Source: an uncultured Bacteroidales bacterium | GTDB lineage: Bacteria; Bacteroidota; Bacteroidia; Bacteroidales; F082 | Direction of reading: 5' to 3' | DNA: 37,197 nucleotides | Assembly (NCBI GenBank): GCA_900318465.1 | Contig: ONKQ01000050.1 | Location: 1 to 37,197 of the forward strand | Part shown: positions 22,816 to 30,131 of the stretch, in pieces | How the letters are laid out: every line of letters starts with the position of its first letter | How positions within the stretch are numbered: position 1 is the first letter of the stretch | Notes under the pieces: generated by a model | Seen by the model: the letters and a program-made list of their open reading frames with translations, nothing else | Database searches by the model: none | Told to the model about the DNA's origin: nothing | Position numbers and translations under genes: made by a program

Positions 22816-24432
22816 CTACTCAATTTTTTTCAGTTTATCCATAATCGCCTCATAATGCTTAGTATAGGTTTCGTCAGGCTCTTTCAGCAGTTTCAGGGCT
22901 TTTTTCATTTGCTTTTCGGCTTCCTTGTAGTCGCCCTTCATATAAAGCACCCAAGCGTGAGTGTCCAAATAAGTTGGGTTGTCGGGTTCGGCGGCGATGG
23001 CTTTGGTTGACATTTCCAAGGCCTTGTCCAAGTCTTGGCCTTTCACGGCGAGATAATAGGCGTAATTGTTGAGAACCAACACATTGTCGGGGTCGTTGCG
23101 CAAGGTGCGCTCGTAGGCATCGAAGGCTTTCTCCTCGTCGCCTTGCTCGTGGTAGAGGTCGCCAAGGAAAGCGTCGAAGTTGGATAACTGAATCTTGTCG
23201 GTGGTATAGCGTCGGCCTTTTTCCAAATAGTTGATGGCCTCGTCGTTGATTTTCAGGACGGCACTGGCCACGCCCGCATACCAATAGAAAACGGGCTGCA
23301 TCGGGTAGTATTTCAAAGCCTTGATGGCGTGTTCGCGAACATTCTCGTTTTCGTTCAGTCTTGACTCGCTGATGACAAGGTTTTGCCATCCGTAGAAGTC
23401 GGTGCTGTCAATGTCCAACACTTGTTGGTATATCTCCTTGGATTTCACGGCGTTTTGTTCCACTATGTAATAGGAGCCGAGGATAAGGTAGCCCAATTTG
23501 TTGTCGGGATGGGTTTCGATGAAGGCCTCGCCGCATTGCCGCGCCTGCTCGTCGATTTCGTTGGATTTTTCGTTTTTCCCCATCCAATAGTCCCAGATGT
23601 TAGCTTTTGTGGCAATGTCGAGGTTTTTGTTTCGGATGGTGGCCAGGAGTTCGTTGAAAGCCTTTTCCTTGTCGCCGTTTTTCTCGTAAAACTCCAACAA
23701 TGAGACGTTTATGTAAGGGTCGTTTGGGTTCACTTCCTTGATTTTCTCGTAGGTTTTTAAGGCTTCCTTGTCCTTGCCCATTGCGGAATATTCTTGTGCG
23801 AGCAAGGAATAATAGCGCACGTTTTCAGGGTTTTCCGAGATGAGTTTTTCGAGTTCTGCAATCAGTTTTTTGCTGTTGTTTTGGCGTTTGAGCACGTTGA
23901 GGCGTTGCTCGGTGATGATTTCGTTTGGCCCAATCTGCTGTTCCAATTGGTTCATCTTTTCCAAGGCCTTGTCGTAATTCTCAGTAATCAGATAGGCATC
24001 GATTAGCTCGCTAAGCATGTCGAGGTCGTCGGGATATTTCTGGACGAGTCTCTCATACAGGCTGATGAAATCGTCATATTGCTCCAAATTGCGGTAGAAT
24101 TGGCCGAGGCGCAATTGGTACCACTTGTTCTCAGGGTCGAGGTTGGCGGCTTGCTTTATCATCTTGAAAGCCTCTTCCATGCGGCCGGCGTTGTAGTATT
24201 GTTCGCTCAACTCGAACATCGAGGCAGCATCGTCGGGCATATAGCGCAAAGCCTGCTCAAAGTTGCGAATGGCACCCTCGGTGTCCTCGCGGTACTTGCT
24301 TTGGAGGCCGTTGGAGAAATAGGTGGCGTTTTTGCGTTTGTCGGGCTTGCCGTTATACTCCGATTCCATCGTTTGGGCAAAGCACCACATCGAGCAACCC
24401 AAAACCAGAAACAATAAAACTTTATATCTCAT
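22816..24432 (-). CDS. Secreted tetratricopeptide-repeat protein
   Basis: The 538-residue protein begins with a signal peptide (MRYKVLLFLVLGCSMWCFAQ), which alternatively could be read as a lipoprotein signal. The rest is a nearly continuous solenoid of TPR units, for example AIRNFEQALRYMPDDAASMF, AFKMIKQAANLDPENKWYQL, AFDAYERTLRNDPDNVLVLN and ALEMSTKAIAAEPDNPTYLD, with the usual Ala/Pro positions. It should act as a periplasmic scaffold. Bacteroidota commonly keep this gene between dut and DUF4292/EnvC, suggesting a link to cell-envelope assembly (inference). Its 5' leader is made of a 7-bp repeat array that runs into the end of dut. Confidence 0.92.
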   Translation of the reverse strand: MRYKVLLFLVLGCSMWCFAQTMESEYNGKPDKRKNATYFSNGLQSKYREDTEGAIRNFEQALRYMPDDAASMFELSEQYYNAGRMEEAFKMIKQAANLDPENKWYQLRLGQFYRNLEQYDDFISLYERLVQKYPDDLDMLSELIDAYLITENYDKALEKMNQLEQQIGPNEIITEQRLNVLKRQNNSKKLIAELEKLISENPENVRYYSLLAQEYSAMGKDKEALKTYEKIKEVNPNDPYINVSLLEFYEKNGDKEKAFNELLATIRNKNLDIATKANIWDYWMGKNEKSNEIDEQARQCGEAFIETHPDNKLGYLILGSYYIVEQNAVKSKEIYQQVLDIDSTDFYGWQNLVISESRLNENENVREHAIKALKYYPMQPVFYWYAGVASAVLKINDEAINYLEKGRRYTTDKIQLSNFDAFLGDLYHEQGDEEKAFDAYERTLRNDPDNVLVLNNYAYYLAVKGQDLDKALEMSTKAIAAEPDNPTYLDTHAWVLYMKGDYKEAEKQMKKALKLLKEPDETYTKHYEAIMDKLKKIE

Positions 24433-24434
24433 AA

Positions 24435-24490
24435 CTGATAACTATAAACTTTCAACTCTCAACTTTCAACTTTCAACTATTAACTCTCAA
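24435..24490. repeat. Eight phased 7-bp repeats (CTnnnAA) between dut and the TPR gene
   Basis: Read on the plus strand the units are CTGATAA, CTATAAA, CTTTCAA, CTCTCAA, CTTTCAA, CTTTCAA, CTATTAA, CTCTCAA, without a break in phase. They start 3 bases before the TPR start codon and contain the dut stop codon (24487-24489). Confidence 0.88.
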
Positions 24491-24924
24491 CTCTTCCCCG
24501 TATGTCCAAAACCTCCCGCGCCGCGCTCTGTTTCCGATAAAACTTCCACTTGAACAGGTTTAACTTGTTCGCATTTGGCAATGACCATCTGCGCGATACG
24601 GTCGCCACTATTGATGACGAAAGGCTTGTCGGACAGGTTGATAAGTATGACGCAAATCTGCCCGCGATAGTCGGCATCGATGGTGCCGGGCGAGTTCAAG
24701 ACGGTGATGCCGCTTTTGAGCGCGAGACCGCTGCGGGGCCGCACTTGGCCTTCGTAGCCTTCTGGGATTTCCATATAGAGACCCGTCGGCACGAGGCCGC
24801 GTTGCATAGGTTCAAGCGTTATCGGGCCTTCGGGCAGGAAGGCGCGGAGGTCCATACCGGCCGAGTTTTTGGTCTCGTAGGCAGGCAGGGGATTGTTTGA
24901 GGTGTTGACGATGTTGAGTTGCAT
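24487..24924 (-). CDS. dut: dUTP diphosphatase (dUTPase)
   Basis: The enzyme cleaves dUTP to dUMP and pyrophosphate, keeping uracil out of DNA and supplying dTMP synthesis. The 145-residue trimeric-type protein has all five motifs: [35 protein letters not shown] (uracil-binding hairpin with catalytic Asp), RIAQMVIAK, and the C-terminal [10 protein letters not shown] arm. I chose ATG 24924 ([16 protein letters not shown]), which gives the family's usual length; a frame opening at 24954 would add ten residues. It follows the U32 gene closely and precedes the TPR gene, so it is mid-operon. Its last codons and stop lie inside a 7-bp repeat array. Confidence 0.97.
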   Translation of the reverse strand: MQLNIVNTSNNPLPAYETKNSAGMDLRAFLPEGPITLEPMQRGLVPTGLYMEIPEGYEGQVRPRSGLALKSGITVLNSPGTIDADYRGQICVILINLSDKPFVINSGDRIAQMVIAKCEQVKPVQVEVLSETERGAGGFGHTGKS

Positions 24925-24961
24925 AACGGCGAATTTGACGGGTTTTGCTATCACTTTAACG

Positions 24962-26200
24962 CTAAAACACGGTTATTATTTTATACACCTTGTCGCCTCT
25001 TCTGACCAGCGACTTCACGGGAATGGAACAATACTCGCCCTTGACGGTCTGCTCGACAGAGCCCAAGTCGACGCGGATTTCGCTGAGTGTGTCTTCATAA
25101 ACGCCTGTCGTCGGGCCGATAATCATGATTTGTTCGCCAAGTTTGAGGTCGTGGCTGTCCATTCGGATTTCGGCCACGCCCAACTTGCTGTAGTAGTTGG
25201 TAATCAGGCCGATATACTCTTTGCTTTGGGTGGCGTGTGAGCCGTATTGCTTCGACCACTCGAAGGTTCTCCGACCCAAATAATAACCGTCCCAGAAGCC
25301 ACGGTTGTAAACGCTGCGCAAGCGTTCCATCCACGCATCAATCTTGTCTTGGGTGAAAGTGCCTTCCTGGATGGCTTTCACGGCCTCGCTGTAGACCGCC
25401 ACAGTCACTTTGGTGTATTCCGGCGAGCGGCCACGTCCTTCGATTTTCAATACTTCCACTCCTGCGTCCAAAACTCTGTCCAAGAAAGGCAAGGTGCAGA
25501 GGTCTTTCGGCGACATAATGTATTCATTGTCAAGGGCTAATTCGTAGCCGTCCTCGCGCTCGCGCACATCGTAGCCACGACGACAGAGTTGCAAACAAGC
25601 GCCACGGTTGGAGGAAGAATTGAACAGGTCTTGGCTGAGGTTGCACTTGCCCGAAATGGCCATGCACAAAGCCCCGTGGCAAAACACCTCGATGCGCACC
25701 AATTCTCCCTTCGGGCCGCGAATCTGCTGTTTTTCAATTTGTTCGGTGATATAACGAACTTGGTCGATATTCAACTCTCGTGCGGTCACCATCACATCCG
25801 CGAACTGCGAATAATAGCGCACGGCTTCCAAATTGGTGATGTTGCATTGCGTGGACATGTGTACCTCAACGCCAATTTGCCGGGCATATTGGATGACGCT
25901 TTGGTCGGAGGCAATAATGGCCGAAATGCCGTTAGCCTTAATCGCGTCAAGCAATTGGTGCATTTCCTCCATTTCCTCGTCGTAAATCACAGTATTCACT
26001 GTGACATAGCTCTTTACGCCGTTTTCGTTGCAGGTTTCGGCGAGTTGGCGCAGGTCGTCAAGGGTGAAGTTTTTTGCCGAGCGCGAGCGCATGTTGAGTT
26101 TGCCGATGCCGAAATAAACGCTTCCCGCACCGGCTTGTATGGCGGCTGCCAAGGCTTCATACGAGCCAACGGGAGCCATGATTTCGATGTTGTTTTTCAT
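24962..26200 (-). CDS. Peptidase U32-family protein (TrhP/YegQ-type)
   Basis: The 412-residue protein has the U32 signature [19 protein letters not shown], with a conserved Cys cluster continued in [14 protein letters not shown]. The N-terminal barrel begins [25 protein letters not shown], and a C-terminal beta domain ends in [13 protein letters not shown]32 proteins were named as collagenases, but characterised TrhP and RlhA members take part in hydroxylation of tRNA uridine-34 and 23S rRNA. I favour an RNA-modification role with Fe-S chemistry on the Cys cluster (family knowledge; not shown here). It starts 9 bases after the stop of the beta-propeller lipoprotein gene and lies just ahead of dut. 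Confidence 0.92.
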   Translation of the reverse strand: MKNNIEIMAPVGSYEALAAAIQAGAGSVYFGIGKLNMRSRSAKNFTLDDLRQLAETCNENGVKSYVTVNTVIYDEEMEEMHQLLDAIKANGISAIIASDQSVIQYARQIGVEVHMSTQCNITNLEAVRYYSQFADVMVTARELNIDQVRYITEQIEKQQIRGPKGELVRIEVFCHGALCMAISGKCNLSQDLFNSSSNRGACLQLCRRGYDVREREDGYELALDNEYIMSPKDLCTLPFLDRVLDAGVEVLKIEGRGRSPEYTKVTVAVYSEAVKAIQEGTFTQDKIDAWMERLRSVYNRGFWDGYYLGRRTFEWSKQYGSHATQSKEYIGLITNYYSKLGVAEIRMDSHDLKLGEQIMIIGPTTGVYEDTLSEIRVDLGSVEQTVKGEYCSIPVKSLVRRGDKVYKIITVF

Positions 26201-26208
26201 CTATTTAA

Positions 26209-27924
26209 CTAATAATTTCTTACAGTTTGCACCGCCCAATCATTCACCAAACCAGAATCAATGGATTTGGTAAGGACGTAGATTTCGTTGCCGTTGGAAT
26301 TGGCAAATACGAAGAACGGCTCAACGGTGTAAATGTTGGGTTGCGCATCAAGAGTAGGTATCATGTAATCTTCCAATCTGATTTTATTCAGATAGGCAAG
26401 ATTGGCGGCATCAAGCACATAAACGTAGGGCAAGATGGGTCTGATTCCGAAGTTGGCGTAATCTGTTTGGGACAGGGCAAAGAATCTTCCCGATGCTTCG
26501 GAATGATCAAGGCATTCGATATGTGAGACAGATTGAAGTTTCCCTACATTAATGATGTCTTCACTTTGGATTTCGGAGAGTTTCATCACATCTCCTCCAT
26601 AAGTGACAAGTCGATCCCCATTCTCTGTAATCCACAAATTATTATAATTGTAACCACCTGTGTTGTAGATATGTGATGCTGTGTCGTTTTGGATGTCGTA
26701 TTTTTCAATCCTATTCGGACTAATGCTATAATCAGCACCATAAATGTATTTTCCGGAAGGATGCATTTTGGCGTGAGTCCCGGAACGAATCAAGTACCCA
26801 GTATGCTGCACCTCTGTTTGATTCGAGGTTGCCATGTTGATGCAATGAATATGGCACCATTGGTCTCGCCGTGGAAAAGCGTATGCCCAACCGTTGTTGC
26901 CCAAAACGATGTCGAAAGCATCACATGAAATTTCGTTTGTGGAAATCACCGTTTTTGTTTGCAAATCAACACAAGAGACATGGGCATCGTGTCCGACAAC
27001 AGCTTTGGTGCCATCAGCAGACACCGATACACAGTTGGGATAATAGGGGAGTTGGACAACGTCAATAGCCTTGGTATCAGGATGATAGATGTTGAGTGTG
27101 GCATCAGCTGCCACGTAGACCATGAAATCCATTGCCTTTGAATATTCCGCATCAATCACCTCGTTGGGCAACATTTGTTTCTTCTCAATCATCAGTAATA
27201 CTGTATGGGTTTGTCCGCCTATCGTCACATTGAGGAAGGGATTGTTTTCATCCATCAAGTTTTCCCTGTCGATATGGATGGAAACTTCCTTTTGCTCCCC
27301 AATTAGCACGGTAATAGCTGATTCTGATAGATTTACTGCGTTAGAAGATGGGGCGATGGATGCGTCAAAGTCCACATTGCCGTCGTTTTTGATGGTAAAG
27401 GTGACATCGTCATGCCCATAGGGAAAGTAAACTGTGTCGGGAAAACTAAACAGCAGTTGGTCGATGGGTTGGTAGACTAAAGTTGCAAAAGCCACTGTAG
27501 CTGCTGGATCATAATATTCCAACTCTGCATACAATTCGTTTATGTATGGTTCGAATAGCACACTGTCCAAATGTGCAGTCAGTTCCAACCGGACTGTGTC
27601 ACCTTTTCTGATTACTCCTGAAGTGGGATGTACGTCAAGCCACTCATAAGTGTAAGGACTATAAATGTAATACTCTGGATCTTCGGTAAACATAAAACTG
27701 TCTCTCAAGGTCATAAGCAACGTTTTGGTCTCATTGCCATTGAAAAACACAGTATCGGGCATAAGCACCAATGGTGAAAGCCATGTCGGTTCAGGCTCAT
27801 CGGGTTCTGGTGTAGGGTCGACTGGGGTTTTCTTACAACCTATCATAACAGGAAAAACCATACAAATCGACAAAAAGATGACTACTAAAATTCTGAAGAA
27901 CAACGCATAAGATTTTTTTTCCAT
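26209..27924 (-). CDS. Lipoprotein with a C-terminal beta-propeller-like domain
   Basis: The 571-residue product starts at ATG 27924 with a lipoprotein signal (RILVVIFLSICMVFPVMIGC, Cys at about residue 29), followed by a Pro/Glu linker (PVDPTPEPDEPEPTW). Residues about 45-265 hold two immunoglobulin-like segments (TVFFNGNETKTLLMTLRDS; DTVYFPYGHDDVTFTIKNDG). The C-terminal half (about 275-571) has repeated YVTN/WD40-like blades (YPNCVSVSADGTKAVVGHDA, MHPSGKYIYGADYSISPN, NLWITENGDRLVTYGGD). A surface-anchored binding role is likely, but the ligand is unknown. A longer frame opens at 27987, but the promoter box and the signal peptide support 27924. It is the first gene of the run with U32, dut and TPR. 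Confidence 0.87.
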   Translation of the reverse strand: MEKKSYALFFRILVVIFLSICMVFPVMIGCKKTPVDPTPEPDEPEPTWLSPLVLMPDTVFFNGNETKTLLMTLRDSFMFTEDPEYYIYSPYTYEWLDVHPTSGVIRKGDTVRLELTAHLDSVLFEPYINELYAELEYYDPAATVAFATLVYQPIDQLLFSFPDTVYFPYGHDDVTFTIKNDGNVDFDASIAPSSNAVNLSESAITVLIGEQKEVSIHIDRENLMDENNPFLNVTIGGQTHTVLLMIEKKQMLPNEVIDAEYSKAMDFMVYVAADATLNIYHPDTKAIDVVQLPYYPNCVSVSADGTKAVVGHDAHVSCVDLQTKTVISTNEISCDAFDIVLGNNGWAYAFPRRDQWCHIHCINMATSNQTEVQHTGYLIRSGTHAKMHPSGKYIYGADYSISPNRIEKYDIQNDTASHIYNTGGYNYNNLWITENGDRLVTYGGDVMKLSEIQSEDIINVGKLQSVSHIECLDHSEASGRFFALSQTDYANFGIRPILPYVYVLDAANLAYLNKIRLEDYMIPTLDAQPNIYTVEPFFVFANSNGNEIYVLTKSIDSGLVNDWAVQTVRNY

Positions 27925-27966
27925 AGGATTAAAACTTGATGTTTGATTGCAGTTTACTATTTCTTG

Positions 27967-27974
27967 CAAAAATA
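27967..27974 (-). promoter_or_regulatory. Bacteroidota -7 promoter box TATTTTTG for the propeller-lipoprotein operon
   Basis: On the minus strand the box matches TAnnTTTG, 42 bases before ATG 27924, directly after the tRNA-Pro terminator. A start at 27987 would lie upstream of it. Confidence 0.6.
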
Positions 27975-27975
27975 A

Positions 27976-28005
27976 ACAAAAAAACAACTCGAATGACTAT
28001 TCAAG
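27976..28005 (-). terminator. Rho-independent terminator after tRNA-Pro
   Basis: On the minus strand CTTGAAT pairs with ATTCGAG (one G-T pair) around an AGTC loop, followed by a long T-rich run. It begins 14 bases after the 3' end of the tRNA. Confidence 0.75.
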
Positions 28006-28018
28006 CTGTTTTTCAAAG

Positions 28019-28092
28019 TCGGGATGACAAGATTCGAACTTGCGGCCTCTTCGTCCCGAACGAAGCGCGCTACCGGGCTGCGCTACATCCCG
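28019..28092 (-). tRNA. tRNA-Pro (anticodon CGG)
   Basis: The 74-base cloverleaf is complete: acceptor CGGGATG/CATCCCG with discriminator A; D stem GCGC/GCGC; anticodon stem CTTCG/CGAAG with loop TTCGGGA (anticodon CGG, reads CCG); T stem GCAAG/CTTGT with loop TTCGAAT. The 3' CCA is not encoded, so it must be added by the CCA enzyme. The first 23 bases overlap the 3' end of the mntP reading frame, whose TAG stop is the GGTAGC of the D loop/stem. A terminator follows. Confidence 0.97.
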
Positions 28093-28672
28093 AACCGTTT
28101 TGCGCTGCAAAAGCTCCAAGATGCTCCAAAAAGATTTTCAAACCTATGAGAATCAGTATGATACCACCAAATATGCCAGCCGATTTCTCATATTTCGAGC
28201 CGAACACATTTCCGATTTTCACGCCCAAAACCGAGAATATGAAGGTAGTTACACCTATTATTATTACTGCCAACCAAATATTGACCTGAATGCAAGCAAA
28301 CGAAACACCCACCGCCAAAGCATCAAGGCTGGTGGCAATAGCCAAAAGAAACATGGTCTTGAAATCGAGGGAGTTGCTGCTTTCGCCTTCTTCCTTTTCG
28401 CCCCAAACGGCTTCGCGAATCATGTTGGCACCTATCAAAATGAGCAAACCGAAAGCAATCCAATGCGCGTATGCATCAACAAAGCCCTCAAATTGCTCGC
28501 CCAAAAAATACCCAATGATGGGCATTACGACCTGAAAGAAGCCAAACCAAAGGCCACAAGTCAAGGCCATGCGCAAGGAGAATTTTCTGGTAGTCAAGCC
28601 TTTGCAGATCGACACCGAAAAAGCATCCATGGAAAGCCCCACGGCAATCAACAACAATTCGAGGAGGTTCAT
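28070..28672 (-). CDS. mntP: Manganese efflux pump MntP
   Basis: This small inner-membrane exporter (200 residues here) protects against excess Mn2+. It has six hydrophobic helices in two related halves, each with the family's Asp motif: LLLIAVGLSMDAFSVSICKG in the first and LLAIATSLDALAVGVSFAC in the second. I chose ATG 28672 because the promoter box TATTTTTG at 28715-28722 overlaps the longer start at 28717. The last 13 or so residues (AFAAQNGSGCSAAR) lie beyond the usual family end and are partly encoded by tRNA-Pro, whose 5' end overlaps the gene by 23 bases. I saw no yybP-ykoY-type Mn riboswitch in the short leader. Confidence 0.94.
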   Translation of the reverse strand: MNLLELLLIAVGLSMDAFSVSICKGLTTRKFSLRMALTCGLWFGFFQVVMPIIGYFLGEQFEGFVDAYAHWIAFGLLILIGANMIREAVWGEKEEGESSNSLDFKTMFLLAIATSLDALAVGVSFACIQVNIWLAVIIIGVTTFIFSVLGVKIGNVFGSKYEKSAGIFGGIILILIGLKIFLEHLGAFAAQNGSGCSAAR

Positions 28673-28714
28673 TTCGTTTGGATTAACTACATTGAATGAT
28701 TCGCAATTGTGGCG

Positions 28715-28722
28715 CAAAAATA
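28715..28722 (-). promoter_or_regulatory. Bacteroidota -7 promoter box TATTTTTG for mntP
   Basis: On the minus strand the box matches TAnnTTTG, 42 bases before ATG 28672. The mntP and Omp85-like genes are divergent and share this intergenic region. Confidence 0.6.
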
Positions 28723-28729
28723 GATTATT

Positions 28730-28761
28730 TTTGGCGACAAACGATAAAAACCATACTTTTG
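28730..28761 (+). promoter_or_regulatory. Complete Bacteroidota promoter (-33 TTTG, -7 TACTTTTG) for the Omp85-like gene
   Basis: TTTG ending at 28733 and TACTTTTG at 28754-28761 are separated by 20 bases, the spacing known for the Bacteroidota primary sigma factor. The ATG at 28784 follows 22 bases later. Confidence 0.7.
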
Positions 28762-28783
28762 CAACTCATAAAACTATTTCAAC

Positions 28784-30106
28784 ATGAAAAAGACCTTATT
28801 AATGATGCTCGCCCTGCTGTTGGCTGCGGGCGGTTTTGCACAAGACAAGCCAAAGAAAGCCAAGAAAGAAAAGGTTTACAACGAAAAAGGCGAAATCATC
28901 AAAACGGGCTGGAACATTGGCCCGCTGCCCGTGGTGGGCTTCGACAGCGACTTGGGCTTCCAATACGGTGCCTGCGTCGACTTCTTCAACTTCGGCGATG
29001 GCACACGCTATCCGCGATACAACTACAAGTTCAATGTGGAGGTTTCGCGCTACACGAAAGGCTCTGGCGTGTTCCGTTTCTATGCCGACATGCCTTATTT
29101 GATTAAAGACACCAAACTGTTTTTTGACCTCACTTACAATTATTCCAAGAAATTCGAGTTTTTCGGCTTCAACGGCTTCGAAGCCAGCGTTTTCGACCCG
29201 TATGAAGACTTTAACAAGGATGGCTACCATTTCATCAAACGCAACACGCTCCGTTTTGTCGGCTCCATGCAACGTCCTCTGTTCTTTGTTCCCAATCTGA
29301 ACTGGGTGGCTGGTTTGGCTTACTACAATGTGGTGACTGACCGCATCAACCTTGACGGCTATGAGGGCCAAGTGACGCTTTACGAGAACTATGTGAGCGC
29401 AGGCATCATCAAGGAAAACGAGAAGAACGGCGGCAACATCGCCCAACTGCGCCTCGGCCTCAACTACGACAGCCGCGACCACAACAGCGACCCGTCGAAG
29501 GGCATTTATGCCGAATACACCCTCACCGGCTCTTCCGACTTTATCGATGGAAACGGCTATAACAGCTTGATACAGACCTTCATGTGGCGGCATTATGTTC
29601 CACTTTATAAGGACAAGCTGACTTTTGCCTATCGCTTGGGTGTGCAGCACAAGATTGCAGGCAACGTGCCGTGGTACATGATCAACAACATCAATACGCC
29701 TTTCTTCCAGAAGATGTACACGGAAGGTTTGGGCGGCGTGGTCACCATGCGCGGCGTGAATCGCAACGGCGTTCTCGGCGACGGCTTCGTGTTGGGCAAT
29801 GCCGAATTGCGTTGGCATTTCCTTGATTTCAAGTTCATCAACCAAAACTGGCAACTGGCTTTATCGCCCTTCTTCGATGCGGGCATGATTATCCAGCCTT
29901 TCCGCGAAAAGGAACTGAAAGAGGCTGACATTGAGAATATTGAATTGTACAGCGGCGACAAGGAAGGCTTCCATACCAGCGCGGGTCTTGGCTTCAAAAT
30001 CATCATGAACCGCAACATGATTCTCGGCGTAGATGCAGGTCGCGCCCTTGACCCGCGCGACGGCGAAAAGGTCAAGATTTTCGTTGGGTTCAATTATATT
30101 TTCTGA
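28784..30106 (+). CDS. Omp85-superfamily outer-membrane barrel (D15/BamA-like, without POTRA domains)
   Basis: The 440-residue protein has a signal peptide (MKKTLLMMLALLLAAGGFAQ), a short lysine-rich linker (DKPKKAKKEKVYNEKGE), and then a beta-barrel to the end (last residues VGFNYIF, with a terminal Phe). The segment GGVVTMRGVNRNGVLGDG, followed by GNAELRWHFLDF, is the counterpart of the BamA/TamA L6 loop, whose usual VRGF reads MRGV here. No POTRA domain fits before the barrel, so it is a short Omp85 form like those often seen in Bacteroidota. Substrate and partners are unknown. The next gene begins 25 bases after its stop. Confidence 0.88.
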   Translation: MKKTLLMMLALLLAAGGFAQDKPKKAKKEKVYNEKGEIIKTGWNIGPLPVVGFDSDLGFQYGACVDFFNFGDGTRYPRYNYKFNVEVSRYTKGSGVFRFYADMPYLIKDTKLFFDLTYNYSKKFEFFGFNGFEASVFDPYEDFNKDGYHFIKRNTLRFVGSMQRPLFFVPNLNWVAGLAYYNVVTDRINLDGYEGQVTLYENYVSAGIIKENEKNGGNIAQLRLGLNYDSRDHNSDPSKGIYAEYTLTGSSDFIDGNGYNSLIQTFMWRHYVPLYKDKLTFAYRLGVQHKIAGNVPWYMINNINTPFFQKMYTEGLGGVVTMRGVNRNGVLGDGFVLGNAELRWHFLDFKFINQNWQLALSPFFDAGMIIQPFREKELKEADIENIELYSGDKEGFHTSAGLGFKIIMNRNMILGVDAGRALDPRDGEKVKIFVGFNYIF

Positions 30107-30131
30107 GTTGACTCCCCTCTGATTCTGTTGC

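Noticed and set aside
24962-26200. Collagenase activity for the U32 protein
   Set aside because: The family name is historical; the Cys-rich signature fits RNA-hydroxylation members such as TrhP better.
28092-28717. A yybP-ykoY Mn2+ riboswitch before mntP
   Set aside because: Only about 40 bases lie between the promoter box and the chosen start, too short for this riboswitch class.
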